Below, piece by piece: positions 41,707 through 51,649 of a stretch of 64,000 nucleotides of DNA. Position 1 is the first letter of the stretch; every line of letters starts with the position of its first letter. This DNA is from Botryococcus braunii (taxonomy: Eukaryota > Chlorophyta > Trebouxiophyceae): NCBI GenBank assembly GCA_002005505.1, contig KV908599.1, forward strand, positions 139,576 to 203,575. The letters are read 5' to 3'. The position numbers were made by a program, and so were the translations under genes. The notes under the pieces are model-generated. The model saw nothing but the letters and a program-made list of their open reading frames with translations. It ran no database searches and was not told the origin of the DNA.

Positions 41707-41805
41707 ACTACTCAGCGGAAGAGTTAGTGGTATATATAGATTACTCAGCGGAAGAGTTAGTGGTATATATAGATTACTCAGCGGAAGAGTTAGTGGTAGC
41801 TCTAG
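41707..41805 (+). repeat. Tandem repeat, about 33 bp x 3
   Basis: Unit contains ACTCAGCGGAAGAGTTAGTG followed by GTATATATAGAT; three consecutive copies, the last partial. Confidence 0.85.
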
Positions 41806-42059
41806 ACAAAGCGTGAAAAGTCCTAAGGTGTTACTTGTTTGAGGGGAAGCAATGAAGCAGGGGAAGTTATTTCCTTGAGGTGCGTGAGCACTAAAACTTG
41901 GCCTATGGTTATCATATGATGCATGAATGCATTGATTAGTCTCCTATGAGCACCATAGTGGTGCATTATCTTGAGAATATTAATATATTGGATCATAGTG
42001 ATCCGGCACCAATTTGTCACCTCAAGCTGGGGTGTAGTCCTATTGCTGCATACCTATGT

Positions 42060-42620
42060 TTATCTACTCAGCTGAGGCGCATTTCTATGCTTATGTCTCT
42101 GAGCGTCTTCTCTGCCCGTCTTCTCTGCGCGTCTTCTCGGCACGTGTCTCTGAGCATATCTCATCGCATCTTCTCTGCCCGTCCTCTCTGGGCGCGTCTT
42201 CACGGCGCGTGTGTCTGGGCTTGTCTCTGCGCGTCTTCTATGCCCGTCCTCTTTGGGCGCGTCTTCTCGGCGCGTGTGTCTGGGCTTCTCTCTGCGCGTC
42301 TTCTCTGCCCGTCCTCTCTGGGCGCGTCTTCTTGGCGCGTGTTTCTGGGCTTCTCTCTGCGCGTCTTCTCTGCCCGTCCTCTCTGGGCGCGTCTTCTTGG
42401 CGCGTGTTTCTGGGCTTCTCTCTGCGCGTCTTCTCTGCCCGTCCTCTCTGGGCGCGTCTTCTCGGCGCGTGTGTCTGGGCTTGTCTCTGCGCGTCTTCTC
42501 TGCCCGTCCTCTCTGGGCGCGTCTTCTCGGCGCGTGTGTCTGGGCTTGTCCCTGCACCTCTTCTCTGCCCGTCCTCTCTGGGCGCGTCTTCTCGGCGCGT
42601 GTCTCTGGGCGTCTTCTTTA
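42060..42620 (+). repeat. 65-bp minisatellite, about eight units
   Basis: Units such as GCGCGTCTTCTCTGCCCGTC recur every 65 bases (phase points at 42294, 42359, 42424). Because 65 is not a multiple of three, all frames stay open through the array on both strands, which produces spurious 165-250 residue frames. Pyrimidine-biased strand. Confidence 0.9.
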
Positions 42621-42997
42621 CGCTTGTCTCTTCGCCTATATGTGCTATATCTGCGCTTGTTTGCGTTTACATCTGCTTATCAGCTCAGCTGACGTTGTAC
42701 TTGTGTGGAGTTTAATCTAGGCAGTTATTGTCCTACGATTGAGTGCTTGAGCACTTGCGTATCTAGGCAGTGATTGCTCAGAAGAAGTATACGTCCGGAG
42801 GTATAATTCTTAATTGTATTCAGGTATCAGGTCAGTGATTGCCCAAACACATATATGGATCTTGCACGTAAATTTCATTATGAGATTTACGGACATGTAC
42901 TCAATCGAGTAAGGGATTAATGTTCATTGTATATGCTTCATAGTTTCGAGGAACGTGCCTGCTTTGCAAGTTGAGCAAATGTGCCAAAGGGGAAGAT

Positions 42998-44447
42998 TGT
43001 TGGATATGAACCATGATTCACCTACAGATAATCTATGAATGATCATGATATGGATTATCATTGCGATTTCATGGGTGAACTGGTTCATATTGTGTTGGCA
43101 CACTTACTACAACTCTTAATCTTGAAATGCGTTAATTGTGTTGTGTAATGACACAACCATAATTGTTCCAAAGAAGATGTCAATAAGGTGCTATGGGACA
43201 CTATTGGATATGGTTGTTAATCATAAACTCGATGATACTTCATAGGTTGATACTTCATGTTCTCGGTATACGGTTTTTACAATTGTATTAAGCATGCATA
43301 TGCATTTGCACGCGCATACAGTGAGCAATTGACTGTTATTGAGTTGAAGTCATACTTGGATGTAATGACTTGTGTAATGCCTTGTCGAATGCAATAGGCA
43401 TTGACTATGTTTCCTATACCTATGATGAGATTAGGTCTCAGGGGACCAGTTGCTTAGGTGCAAGCTGTTTATTCCTATGACTCTAGTCGAACTACAGATC
43501 ACGTGGTACTTGTTATTTGTACAGGTTCATGCTATTCAGATTCTTAGCTTTATGTCCTTTGTTGTCGTTAGTTAAATGTGGCTAGTAGCTGTGTGTGGCT
43601 TATAGATACTTGCGGCTAGTAGATGGAGATTGCAATTGCTTTCATGGGATTTGGTTGGTACTTAAGAAATCTGATCAAGCAATCTCTTGATAAGAGTGGT
43701 CTCTGTCGGTGGCAATTAGTCTTCCTTTGATCACATTACTATTGTGAAGGGAGACTGAGCTCAATCGATTGACTTGGATGATTGGCCTAGAATAGAACCT
43801 TTATCCAAAAGTGGACGTTAACGCGTATATTAGATTGGTCAACAAGTCTGGTTTATGGCTTCGTGATCGGGGCAGCAGGTCAGACATTCAATGGAGTATT
43901 CTCCAAGCAAGCTTGCTTATCAAGCAAGCTTGTTATGTGTCTCACCTGCGCATCCTTATGTTCGGCATGCGTTCGTAACTGTGTTGAGAACTTTCCGCAT
44001 GCTCATTAAATCGGTAAGCCCCGACTAGTGAGAAGCGTGTATCACTTAGTCTTTAATCATTTGTTGAACCCAAAGCATTGACAAGTAGTACTGGTACAGG
44101 TGATTGTGATCATGTCATTCGACATCCATCATCTGTGAATAGTAACACTATCGGCTTTGGGTTGCAGGTAAGACTAGTCAAGTGGTGCACGTTTAGTTCA
44201 TATCTTTATTTGCACGTCTCGATGCATTTCCTTTGTAATAGACATTCAATGGAGTATTCTCCAAGCAAGCTTGCTTATCAAGCAAGCTTGTTATGTGTCT
44301 CACCTGCGCATCCTTATGTTCGGCATGCGTTCGTAACTGTGTTGAGAACTTTCCGCATGCTCATTAAATCGGTGATTGTGATCATGTCATTCGACATCCA
44401 TCATCTGTGAATGGTAACACTATCGGCTTTGGGTTGCAGAACCCACA
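42998..44447 (+). repeat. 3' LTR of element I
   Basis: 1450 bp, uninterrupted. Copy 1: exon 1 43882-44013, intron 44014-44099, exon 2 44100-44167. Outer intron 44168-44439. Copy 2 44240-44439, 200 nt, equal to 132+68. Tail AACCCACA. TTGTAATAG precedes copy 2. Confidence 0.95.
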
Positions 44448-44452
44448 GATAA

Positions 44453-44670
44453 CCATGTTTTGGTCGGCCCGGCACTAAGCCGCTGAACCGCCGTATGAAC
44501 CTTGTTTTCCTCCGCGGTTTTGTTGAGCGTGAAATACGACTCAGCAACCCCAACCCAATGGTGAAAAGTCATCAACGAAGGCTCAAAAATACGAAGTTTA
44601 CTAATGATTGAAACGGAAAGACAAAACAAAACGCACAAAGGTCGACTACAATCCGACGATCGGCAACCAA
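44453..44670 (-). pseudogene. Gag of element G, N-terminal part
   Basis: Minus-strand frame with MTFHHWVGVAESYFTLNKTAEENKVHTAVQRLSAGPTKTW cut by element I; the frame continues in phase at 28175. The Trp-rich spacing (HHWVGVAESYF ... GPTKTW) corresponds to the capsid N-terminal domain of Ty3 gag. The upstream start codon is not certain. Confidence 0.75.
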
Positions 44671-44682
44671 TCGCCGATACCA
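44671..44682 (-). other. Primer-binding site of element G
   Basis: TGGTATCGGCGA on the minus strand, four bases from the LTR; identical to those of B, E and F. Confidence 0.87.
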
Positions 44683-44686
44683 GAAA

Positions 44687-44890
44687 TGTAACAGGGAAAA
44701 TCACACAATGGCACGGAGACCAAGAAATAGCAATAATAGTCTGTTACAAACACACGGCATCCACCTCATGCTCTACCCTCTCTTGTGTCTTTTTCTCGTT
44801 CCTTATGCTCGCGACATTAGGGGCACATTCGAGACACCTACAACGCGTACACGCGCTACCAAACCGCTAGGGGCCAAAACACCTGTTACA
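44687..44890 (-). repeat. 5' LTR of element G
   Basis: 204 bp, partner of 26288-26490, followed by the TGTAT duplication. Confidence 0.93.
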
Positions 44891-44895
44891 TGTAT

Positions 44896-45331
44896 GCTGC
44901 ACAGGTCTCAAATTTAATTCCCTCCTGCGTACAAAAGCCCTTCAATGTACTGTTGAGGAATTCTGTCCCCCTTGAGTACAAATGCACTTAAATGAGCGGT
45001 TCAACTGCCTCTGCCAGAAAATTAGGAGGTCTCTGACTGCACTATTGATTGCATCCTTGGTTTTTACTGCCAGGGCTATGACTTAGTGCGTAGCCTCATC
45101 CACAATCGTGACAAAGAAGCGCTCCCCAGTAATAGCTGAAGGGGAGATGGGGCCAACTCTGTCCAAATGAATTCTCTCAAGGGGCTCAGTGGCTGCTCTG
45201 GAACTGGTTACAAAAGGGGGGCGACTGTGCTTTCCCTGAATGCACGCTTCACATGAAGAGTGACAGTTTGCGCAAGGGGAGAAAGATACAGGGATGCTTA
45301 GGACCAAATCTTCAGACTGCAGTCGCCTCAT
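44896..45331 (-). pseudogene. GAG-pre-integrase and integrase N-terminal half of H
   Basis: The minus strand shows the CC half of the zinc finger (CANCHSSCEACIQGKHSRPPF) and the start of the integrase core (ERIHLDRVGPISPSAITGERFFVTIVDEATH). It stops at 45083; further integrase sequence reaches the G insertion in broken frames. The first catalytic residue position reads LDRVGP (other elements have DTVGP or DIVG). Confidence 0.8.
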
Positions 45332-45374
45332 ATTAACCTCCCCGGGTGCCCCAGTCTACTGTGCCACAGTACTC

Positions 45375-45827
45375 TCAATCTGCAATCATGAGCGACTGGT
45401 GCTCTGGCTGTGTTAACAAACACAGACAGGGTTTCTGACTGGACTGACCTTCTGAAAAAAAAAAAAAAAAAAAAAAGCCATTTCTCTGTGCAACTGAACA
45501 AGACCAGTTTTGAGCGCCACGCATCCCAGTGTAACTTCCCACACTGTCTGTCACAAAACTAGCCCCATCACGTATAGCAGCTGTCACTGAAATCAGATTA
45601 GCTGTAGCTGAAGGAACACAATGCACATTGTGAAGCCACAAGGGTTGCTGTTCTGCATTGCTCAAGCACAGGGAACCAATTGCAATTATCTGTCCTGTGG
45701 CATCTGATGCAGCCATATGCAAAGGAATTGGATTTATGTGCAGAGGGGGGGAATGTAGCAGGGATAGATCATTGACTAGGTGGATGGTGGCTCCACTGTC
45801 CACCAGAAAACTTCTCGCTTCTGGCAT
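45375..45827 (-). pseudogene. Aspartic protease region of H
   Basis: RSFLVDSGATIHLVNDLSLL (DSGA catalytic) and LHNVHCVPSATANLISV are typical of the copia protease. Near the end a run of A (about 45456-45478, T on the coding strand) encodes seven or more Phe and probably marks an expansion or consensus error that disturbs the frame. Confidence 0.82.
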
Positions 45828-45859
45828 GACGCGTGTTGGTGTTTAGACATTCAGAGAAA

Positions 45860-46957
45860 TCATGGCAGACATTCCAGAGGGTGGTGGATATCCCCGGGGA
45901 AAAAGGTTGTTGCCCTTCCGCTGCCCTTCGGAGGTCGAGCCACTCCAGCCGACGCTTGATTTTGGAATTGCGGAAGCAGATTGGCCATTGCAGCCATGAC
46001 TTGCTGCAGGTTCTGTTGCATCTTCTCGTCCGCCTCCTTCTTGAGGCAGTTCCTCTCAAAATGGCCTAGCTTGTTGCAGTAGCGGCAGCGCCTCTTCTCA
46101 CGCGGGTCCCGTCCCTCCACCTTGGTCCATGAAGCTTGGGCCCCCTGGCCTCCAGCTTGGGTCTCCTGTGGGCTTGCAGTCCCTGGTGTGGTGGAGTAGG
46201 CTGGTGTGATGGCTGCCCTGGCCAAAGGGGTGACTCTCGGGACCTGGTCGTTGAAGCCCAGTCCCTTGGCTGTGGTGGAGATGATATCCCACAGTCCCTC
46301 CAGATCCGTCCCAGCAGATGAGGAGATCATCCCAGTCTCCTTCGCTTCCTCTGGCAGGCCCTTGATGATTGCCAGCTTGACTTCTCTCTCCATGATGGAG
46401 TGCCCATTTCGCTTGAGCGCATTGAAGAGGGCCACCTTCCTATTGTAGTAGTCCTCCAACGTTTCTGTCTCTCCCATGCTGGTGTGTAGAAGCTCCAGCC
46501 AGCGTGTTGTTACCTCCAGGTCTGCCCCTCCACTAAAACGCTCTCGAACCCACTGGTAGGCATTGGCTGCCACTTTCATTGCAGCCAGCTTGGCACCCCA
46601 CGCCTTGGGGACGCTCTCAATCAGCATCAGGAGCGCTACTGCATTCTCCTCTGTGTCTGGCATTGGAGCTTCAATGGCTATCTTGCACCTTTTGAGGCCA
46701 TAGGCTGCCACATATGCCAGATCCCAGAGTGGAAATTCCACTCCCTCTCTGTCCAGAGTCAATGGACAGTTGACGTTCGTGGTGACGACGCCACCGGTTT
46801 TCGTCATTGCGATGCACATCTCTCCACTATGCGCAGTGGAGTTTGCTGGCTGGCTGGGTGATGCACTGATGGAAGAGCCCGACCCAGCTGATCCAGACTC
46901 CGTTGCAGTGCGCTTACTTCTCGTTTTCATGATCACTTGTCTGCTTCTAGTTTTCAT
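45860..46957 (-). CDS. Gag of copia element H
   Basis: 365 residues from ATG 46957. The UBN2-type gag core spans residues about 60-230 (WDLAYVAAYGLKRCKIAIEA, FSGGADLEVTTRWLELL, IKGLPEEAKETG). A CCHC knuckle CRYCNKLGHFERNC lies near residue 300. The N-terminus repeats a short MKTRSRQVI / MKTRSK motif. The frame is intact but ends at 45860, out of phase with the protease. Confidence 0.87.
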   Translation of the reverse strand: MKTRSRQVIMKTRSKRTATESGSAGSGSSISASPSQPANSTAHSGEMCIAMTKTGGVVTTNVNCPLTLDREGVEFPLWDLAYVAAYGLKRCKIAIEAPMPDTEENAVALLMLIESVPKAWGAKLAAMKVAANAYQWVRERFSGGADLEVTTRWLELLHTSMGETETLEDYYNRKVALFNALKRNGHSIMEREVKLAIIKGLPEEAKETGMISSSAGTDLEGLWDIISTTAKGLGFNDQVPRVTPLARAAITPAYSTTPGTASPQETQAGGQGAQASWTKVEGRDPREKRRCRYCNKLGHFERNCLKKEADEKMQQNLQQVMAAMANLLPQFQNQASAGVARPPKGSGRATTFFPGDIHHPLECLP

Positions 46958-47247
46958 GATCAGGCCAGTTCTTCACTCCAGACCTTAGATGACTTCCCCT
47001 GGAAGCAATCTTCCTGGCTCTGACACTGAGTTGATAAGTCCCAGAAGTACTGCTTTCCCAGCCCAGTTGCTACTGTACAAAGATTCCTTCCAGCACTACG
47101 GAAGGAATAATTTTACGTGTCTAGCTCGATGTGTTTGAAGGGCCAAACCTCACTCGTCAATGAAGCTCGCAGCCTCGAAGCAGGGTCCGAAACCCCTTTT
47201 CTCCCTGGAAATCTGTCGTGCGCCACTACAAGCTCAGCTGGGAAGTC

Positions 47248-47261
47248 GTGGGCCCATAACC
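47248..47261 (-). other. Half-tRNA-iMet primer-binding site of H
   Basis: Minus strand GGTTATGGGCCCAC, directly adjoining the LTR end. Confidence 0.83.
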
Positions 47262-47911
47262 TAAAGCATTTCTGCTTGACGGCACGACGGCTCTCACTGT
47301 GCAGTGATGGCACGACGGCTCTCACTCTTGCTAAAGACCACGTAACACTACGCCTTGCCTGATAGCAGAGATCAGCACTAAAGAGGCCTTGCGATGTCTA
47401 CTTTACGTCACGAGAATACAATAATAGTTCATCATTAACTCAGCAAGATCTCTTTGTGATGTTTGTACAGTGAAACTATCTTACCGCCACAACGGTGGAC
47501 TTTAACATAAGTCGCAATGAGGTCAAACATTCAGTGCGCTCTCGTCATGCACTCTCATCAATGCACACTACAGCAATATCTAACTGGTCTGAATGTTTGA
47601 GCACAATCATATCTGGAACGACTTTGAGAATGCTAAACACACCTGCAGTGATGGCACGACGGCAGCGTCAGTTCGTAGCCTGTGGGAAAAACCGTCCACG
47701 CTACAACGCTTCCAGGAACAGCACACAGCACTCTCCAACAGTAGAGGTTGGTCAAGGATACCAACATGCTTCGGACAAGTACCGAGCCGTTCCTGGGCTG
47801 CCCGGGGATGGCTCGGACTGCAGGGATCCTAAAGTACTACCATACGTAATATCTATTGAGATCGCATATCGCACAAGTCACGTGTTATGTCATTGAGGTA
47901 CGAGTATGATT
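47262..47911 (-). repeat. H 5' LTR, proximal part with leader copy 1; copy 2 deleted
   Basis: Copy 1 lies at 47643-47780 (minus strand), ending CACTGCAG followed by GTGTGTTT. The intron region runs to about 47330, but where copy 2 should be there is only a short remnant with repeated GCCGTCGTGCC units. Compared with the 3' LTR, about 150 bases are missing between GAGAG and GCCGTCGTGCC. The LTR continues beyond K and the MITE. Confidence 0.82.
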
Positions 47912-48055
47912 TAGACCACTGTTTGGCCTTTTTGGGGTGTTTTTGCTGATAGATTATTTGGGATATTTTTGTAGGAATGAGACTTGTACACATACGTGTA
48001 CTTGTACCTGCGATATTACAATTGGTTGTGGTCCCATAAATTCCTATTTCTATAG

Positions 48056-48280
48056 ATATTACTCCCCCTGATATCCTATTCCTATAGATTTTAGTGACCC
48101 TGATATCCCACTGCTATAGATTATAGTGACCCTGATATCCCACTGCTATAGATTTTAGTGACCCTAATATCCCACTGCTATAGATTTTAATGACCCTGAT
48201 ATCCCACTGCTATAGATTTTAGTGACCCTGATATCCCACTGCTATAGATTTTAGTGACCCTGATATCCCACTGCTATGAC
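48056..48280 (+). repeat. 32-bp tandem repeat, about seven units
   Basis: Unit CTATAGATTTTAGTGACCC plus TGATATCCCACTG, with point variants between units. Confidence 0.9.
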
Positions 48281-49260
48281 ACTTATCCTACACCTATAGT
48301 TAAATATCCACCCTGATATCCTTCTGCTACTTTACATAACAAACTGCTTCAACTAAAATGCCATTATTCTACTTTTTAACTCTCCTAATATAAATCAAAC
48401 CACTCCTGCTGGGGGACTAATCCATAGCCCTGAATTGTGGCAACAAACGAAAGCCAAATGTGACAAAAAGATGGGGAAATGTCCCAAACAATCTACTAAA
48501 AGCCAAACCTGACAAGAAGATGGGGAAGTGTCCCCAAAAATTCTACTCACATTCAGACCCAAATAATCAATGTGAGAAAAACATCCACAACTAATATGTA
48601 TGAAATTAAACTATTGCCTTGAATAACCTCTTTGCAAACGTCGAAGTGAAAGAGGAAGAACTACCGTGGTAGAAATTGCCTCACCAGGGAGACATACCCC
48701 TTCCAACAATCAGTGATCTTGCTAATAATTGCCAACCTATCAGCTGCATTTACACCGTGTTGAAACCGTTACTCTGATGATACATTTAGCAAAAATTGAC
48801 CAGCTCCCGCGTGCTGGTTGTCCAAAACCAATCTCTCAGCGGTGTGTTGTTGCTGCAATTGGCTGTTTCTCAAAACTGCTTGGAAAGCGGTACCGATTAC
48901 CGTTTGCCACGCAGTCCCCCAACAACTACATGCATTTTCGCATTGTTGTAGTACTTCGAATCTGGGGATTCCAGCAAAGCCAACGTCCTTCTCAGCACAC
49001 ACCAGACCAACAAAATCATCTATGCTGTAACACGGAATCCCATGATAATTAACTCTGTCCTGCATTTCAAGCACTTTGCAGGATTGCGTCCGTGAAACAG
49101 AATGACAACATCAATACAAACAGCACAACTCAAAAACCATTAGGGTCCTTTCCACTTCATTCCACAGTTGACCATCAAAAGACCCTTGCAACGCAGAGGA
49201 TACACTTGCAACGCAGTTGACCATCAAAAGACCCTTGCAACGCATGCGAGCGCGTGTGTG
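48281..49260 (+). other. Interior of K without a supported gene
   Basis: AT-rich unique sequence; open frames around 48729-49074 overlap on both strands and show no motif. Confidence 0.5.
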
Positions 49261-49264
49261 CGCG

Positions 49265-49354
<90 letters not shown>
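49261..49354 (+). repeat. (CG)n(CA)n microsatellite
   Basis: A CG run followed by about 40 CA units. Frames reading polyHis-Thr or Val-Cys here are artefacts. Confidence 0.97.
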
Positions 49355-49357
<3 letters not shown>

Positions 49358-49764
49358 CTAAAGAAAAGAAAAGGGGAAGGACTTACTTCTGAGATATGTA
49401 TGGCCTCAAAATTTAGGAAGTCCTTCAACTCGTCTTCCCTCAATCATCAGTTCCCACCAAAGTTCATCAACCATAACTAAACCAAGTTTCATCAAAATCA
49501 AAAGATTGCTGCATACGTAGTGAATCAAGAATAACTAACAACCTGAAGCAGATGAAGCATTTTTACCTGGGGGTCCATGAGCTCGGGATCAACAAGGGAC
49601 GCCTTGCAAAGAGCGTTGACATCAACCTGCAGCAAATTGTACCAGGCTGTCAAGGGTGAATATGTTTCAAATAACAGAACTTTACATAAAAAAGAAAGAC
49701 ATACATTGTTCCTGCTCATTTACATTATATCCGTTTGACTGTGATAATAAAGGCAAATATTTGA

Positions 49765-51150
49765 AGGTTAGCAGCAGCGACAGCACAAAGGATTACTATC
49801 TGCAAACAAGCAACGATGCAAGCAGACCAGGAAATCATGAGGGCTGCAAACTCACGAATAGCATATGTACCTGCTGGCCGGCAACATGCAACATCTGCCG
49901 TACAGGTTGCTGATGTCCACTGCCAGACTCCTGCAGCAAGAGCAGAAACACTTCAAGAAGGAGCTCTGCACCCTTGGATTTCACGGTCGAATGCAAAAAA
50001 CAAGCGACAGCACATAGGATTAACTATCTGCAAGCAAAGATGCCGCGATGGGAGCAAGGCAGGAAATCGTGAGGGCACCGAAAGCCAAGCACAGCGTGTA
50101 CCTGCTGCCCGGGACATGAGACATCTGCTGAAAAGGTTACTGATATCCCACTGCAATACTCCTGCAGCAAGACGAGGAACACTTCAAGGAGGAGCTCTGC
50201 ACGCCTATATTTCAAGGTTGAATGCAAAAAACAAGCAGCAGCAGTGACAGCACAAAGGATTAAGTATCTCAAAGATGCAGCGATGCCAGAAAGGCTGGAA
50301 ATCGTGAGGGCTCCAAAAGTCAAGCACGGCGTGTACCTGCTGCCCAGGGACATGAGACAACTGCTGAAAAGGCTACTTATGTCCACTGCCAGCCTCCTGC
50401 AGCAAAAGCAGAAACACTTTAAGGAGAAGATCTGCACGCATGGCAGTCAAGAGCGAATGCAAAAAAAAAGTAGCAGCAGCGACAGCACAAAGGATTACTT
50501 TCTGAAAGAACAGAAGCAGCGATGCAAGAAAAGCAGGAAATCATGAAGGCTCCAACAGTCAAGAACAGCGTGTACCTTCTGGCTGGCGACGTGCGACATC
50601 TGCTGACAAGTTTGCTGATATCCACTGCAAGACTCCTGCAGCAAGAGCAGAAACACTTCAAGGAGGAGCTCTACACGCCTGGATTTCAAGGTTGAATGCA
50701 AGAAACAAGCAGCAGCAGCGACAGCATAAAGGATTGCTTTCTGCAAGCAAAGAAGCAGCGATGCAAGCAAAGCAGGAAATCATGAGGGCTGCAAAGTCAC
50801 GAACAGCATATGTACCTGCTGGCCGGCAACTTGCGACATCTCCTTATAATATTGCTGATATCCACTGCAAGCCTCCTGCAGCAAGAGCAGAAACACTTCA
50901 AGGAGGAGCTCTCCACGCCTGGATGTTAAGGTCGAATGCAAAAAGCAAGCAGCAGCAGCAACAGCACAAAGGATCAAGTAACTGCAAGCAAAGAAGCAGA
51001 GATGCGAGCAATGCAGGAAATCGTGACGGCACCGAAAGTCAAGAACAGCGTGTACCTGCTGGCCCGCGACGTGCGACATCTGCTGACAAGTTTGCTGATA
51101 TCCCCTGCAAGACTCCTGCAGCAAGACCAGAAACATTTCCATCCTGTAAT
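49765..51150 (+). repeat. Satellite array of six units, about 235 bp each
   Basis: Starts of units marked by CAGCAGCGACAGCACAAAGG at about 49772, 50000, 50238, 50472, 50710 and 50950. Each unit also carries a conserved ACCTGCTG..GACATGAGACATCTGC block and CTCCTGCAGCAAGAGCAGAA. Units differ by substitutions and small indels; frames are open but shift between units, so coding is doubtful. Confidence 0.88.
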
Positions 51151-51360
51151 CTACGTGTTGAAGGAGAGTGACAAGCTAGGGACGCAGTAAAATTACCTAC
51201 CACGAAGCAGATCCGAACGGGATACAGGTTGCCGGCTCCTGCCACTCCATCCCTTTTCTCCTTGTTCCGAAAACGATTAAGTTTCAAATGCGCATTTACA
51301 AAGAGCATCTTCCAGGAAAGTTTGGCACAGAGGAACGGCCAAACAGTGGCCTAAATCTTT

Positions 51361-51542
51361 TAGACCACCGCTATATGGGGATCTGGGGTGGTACTCGCGA
51401 AACAATTCCACCGCTTCTCGGTACCAGGGGCTTTTTCGAAAACCCTCGGCTTCGCCTCGGGTTTTCAAAAAATCCCCTGGTACCTCGAAGCGGTGGAATT
51501 ATTTCGCTTGTACCACTCCGATCCCCATATAGCGGTGGTCTA
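51361..51542. mobile_element. Foldback MITE, almost entirely palindromic
   Basis: The left arm beginning TAGACCACCGCTATATGGGG is repeated inverted up to 51542 with scattered mismatches; arms of about 85-90 bp meet at a loop near GGCTTCGCC. TA dinucleotides at the ends suggest TA-target insertion. It lies nine bases right of K, inside the H 5' LTR. Confidence 0.88.
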
Positions 51543-51644
51543 ACTAATACCTATACCGTTCAAAAAGGCTATAGTTTACTCCGCTGTTGATGGCATGTGA
51601 CATGGGGATGTCACTAAGTACAGTATTGACCAATTCATTCAACA
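51543..51644 (-). repeat. H 5' LTR, distal end
   Basis: Matches 23070-23174; ends (plus strand) ATTCAACA followed by the AGAAG duplication. Confidence 0.9.
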
Positions 51645-51649
51645 AGAAG

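Larger units (their letters stand above)
39321..42997 (+). other. Interior of element I: no gag or pol
   Basis: 3.7 kb with only short unrelated open frames (for example 39423-39587) and no retroelement protein motif in any frame. It contains two tandem arrays (41707-41805, 42060-42620) and ends with the tract CAAAGGGGAAGAT at 42985-42997. It must depend on proteins from another copia element. Confidence 0.8.
28181..44447 (+). mobile_element. Non-autonomous copia-type element I (LARD-like)
   Basis: LTRs 28181-39303 (1433 bp once D and hAT with their duplications are removed) and 42998-44447 (1450 bp), target duplication GATAA at 28176-28180 and 44448-44452. The half-tRNA-iMet site at 39305-39320 and AAGGGGAAG tract before the 3' LTR mark it as copia type. 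The 3.7-kb interior has no gag or pol. The 17-bp length difference of the LTRs is entirely due to one direct-repeat deletion in leader copy 2 of the 5' LTR. Confidence 0.92.
26288..44890 (-). mobile_element. Gag-only Ty3/gypsy-type element G with nested I, D and hAT
   Basis: LTRs 26288-26490 and 44687-44890 (203-204 bp, near identical), target duplication TGTAT at 26283-26287 and 44891-44895, primer-binding site 44671-44682, polypurine tract 26491-26505. The only coding content, after removal of element I, is a gag of roughly 300 codons; no protease or reverse transcriptase is present. This is the TR-GAG type of non-autonomous element. Inserted in the integrase region of H. Confidence 0.9.
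47914..51351. mobile_element. TIR transposon K, non-coding, TA target
   Basis: Ends GACCACTGTTTGGCC (47914-47928) and, inverted, GGCCACTGTTTGGCC (51337-51351), 14 of 15 matching, each flanked by TA. Comparison of the two H LTRs shows that the segment is an insertion. No transposase frame is recognisable; the inside is largely tandem repeats. Tc1/mariner-like or PIF/Harbinger-like by its ends; family unresolved. Confidence 0.65.
9680..51644 (-). mobile_element. Ty1/copia element H (42 kb including nested insertions)
   Basis: Minus-strand element flanked by AGAAG at 9675-9679 and 51645-51649. LTRs begin TGTTGAATG (minus strand) and end AATGCTTTA. Order on the minus strand: 5' LTR, half-tRNA-iMet site 47248-47261, gag, protease, integrase, reverse transcriptase-RNase H, polypurine tract 23175-23183, 3' LTR. 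Insertions E (in the 3' LTR), G (in integrase), K and a MITE (in the 5' LTR) came later. Coding regions carry stops and frameshifts, so H is an old, dead copy. Confidence 0.9.

Noticed and set aside
42056..42720. Long open frames on both strands (up to 248 codons)
   Set aside because: They are produced by the 65-bp tandem repeat, whose length keeps all frames open; no start context or motif.
47245..47265. Second tRNA-like GGGCCCATAACC
   Set aside because: Same reason: it is the minus-strand primer-binding site of H.
49111..49480. Open frames with poly-Cys-Val or poly-His-Thr
   Set aside because: Simple reading of the CA microsatellite.
49765..51190. Possible repeat protein or CRISPR-like array
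   Set aside because: Units of about 235 bp are directly adjoining without spacers and with indels that shift frame; this is a satellite in a eukaryotic context.
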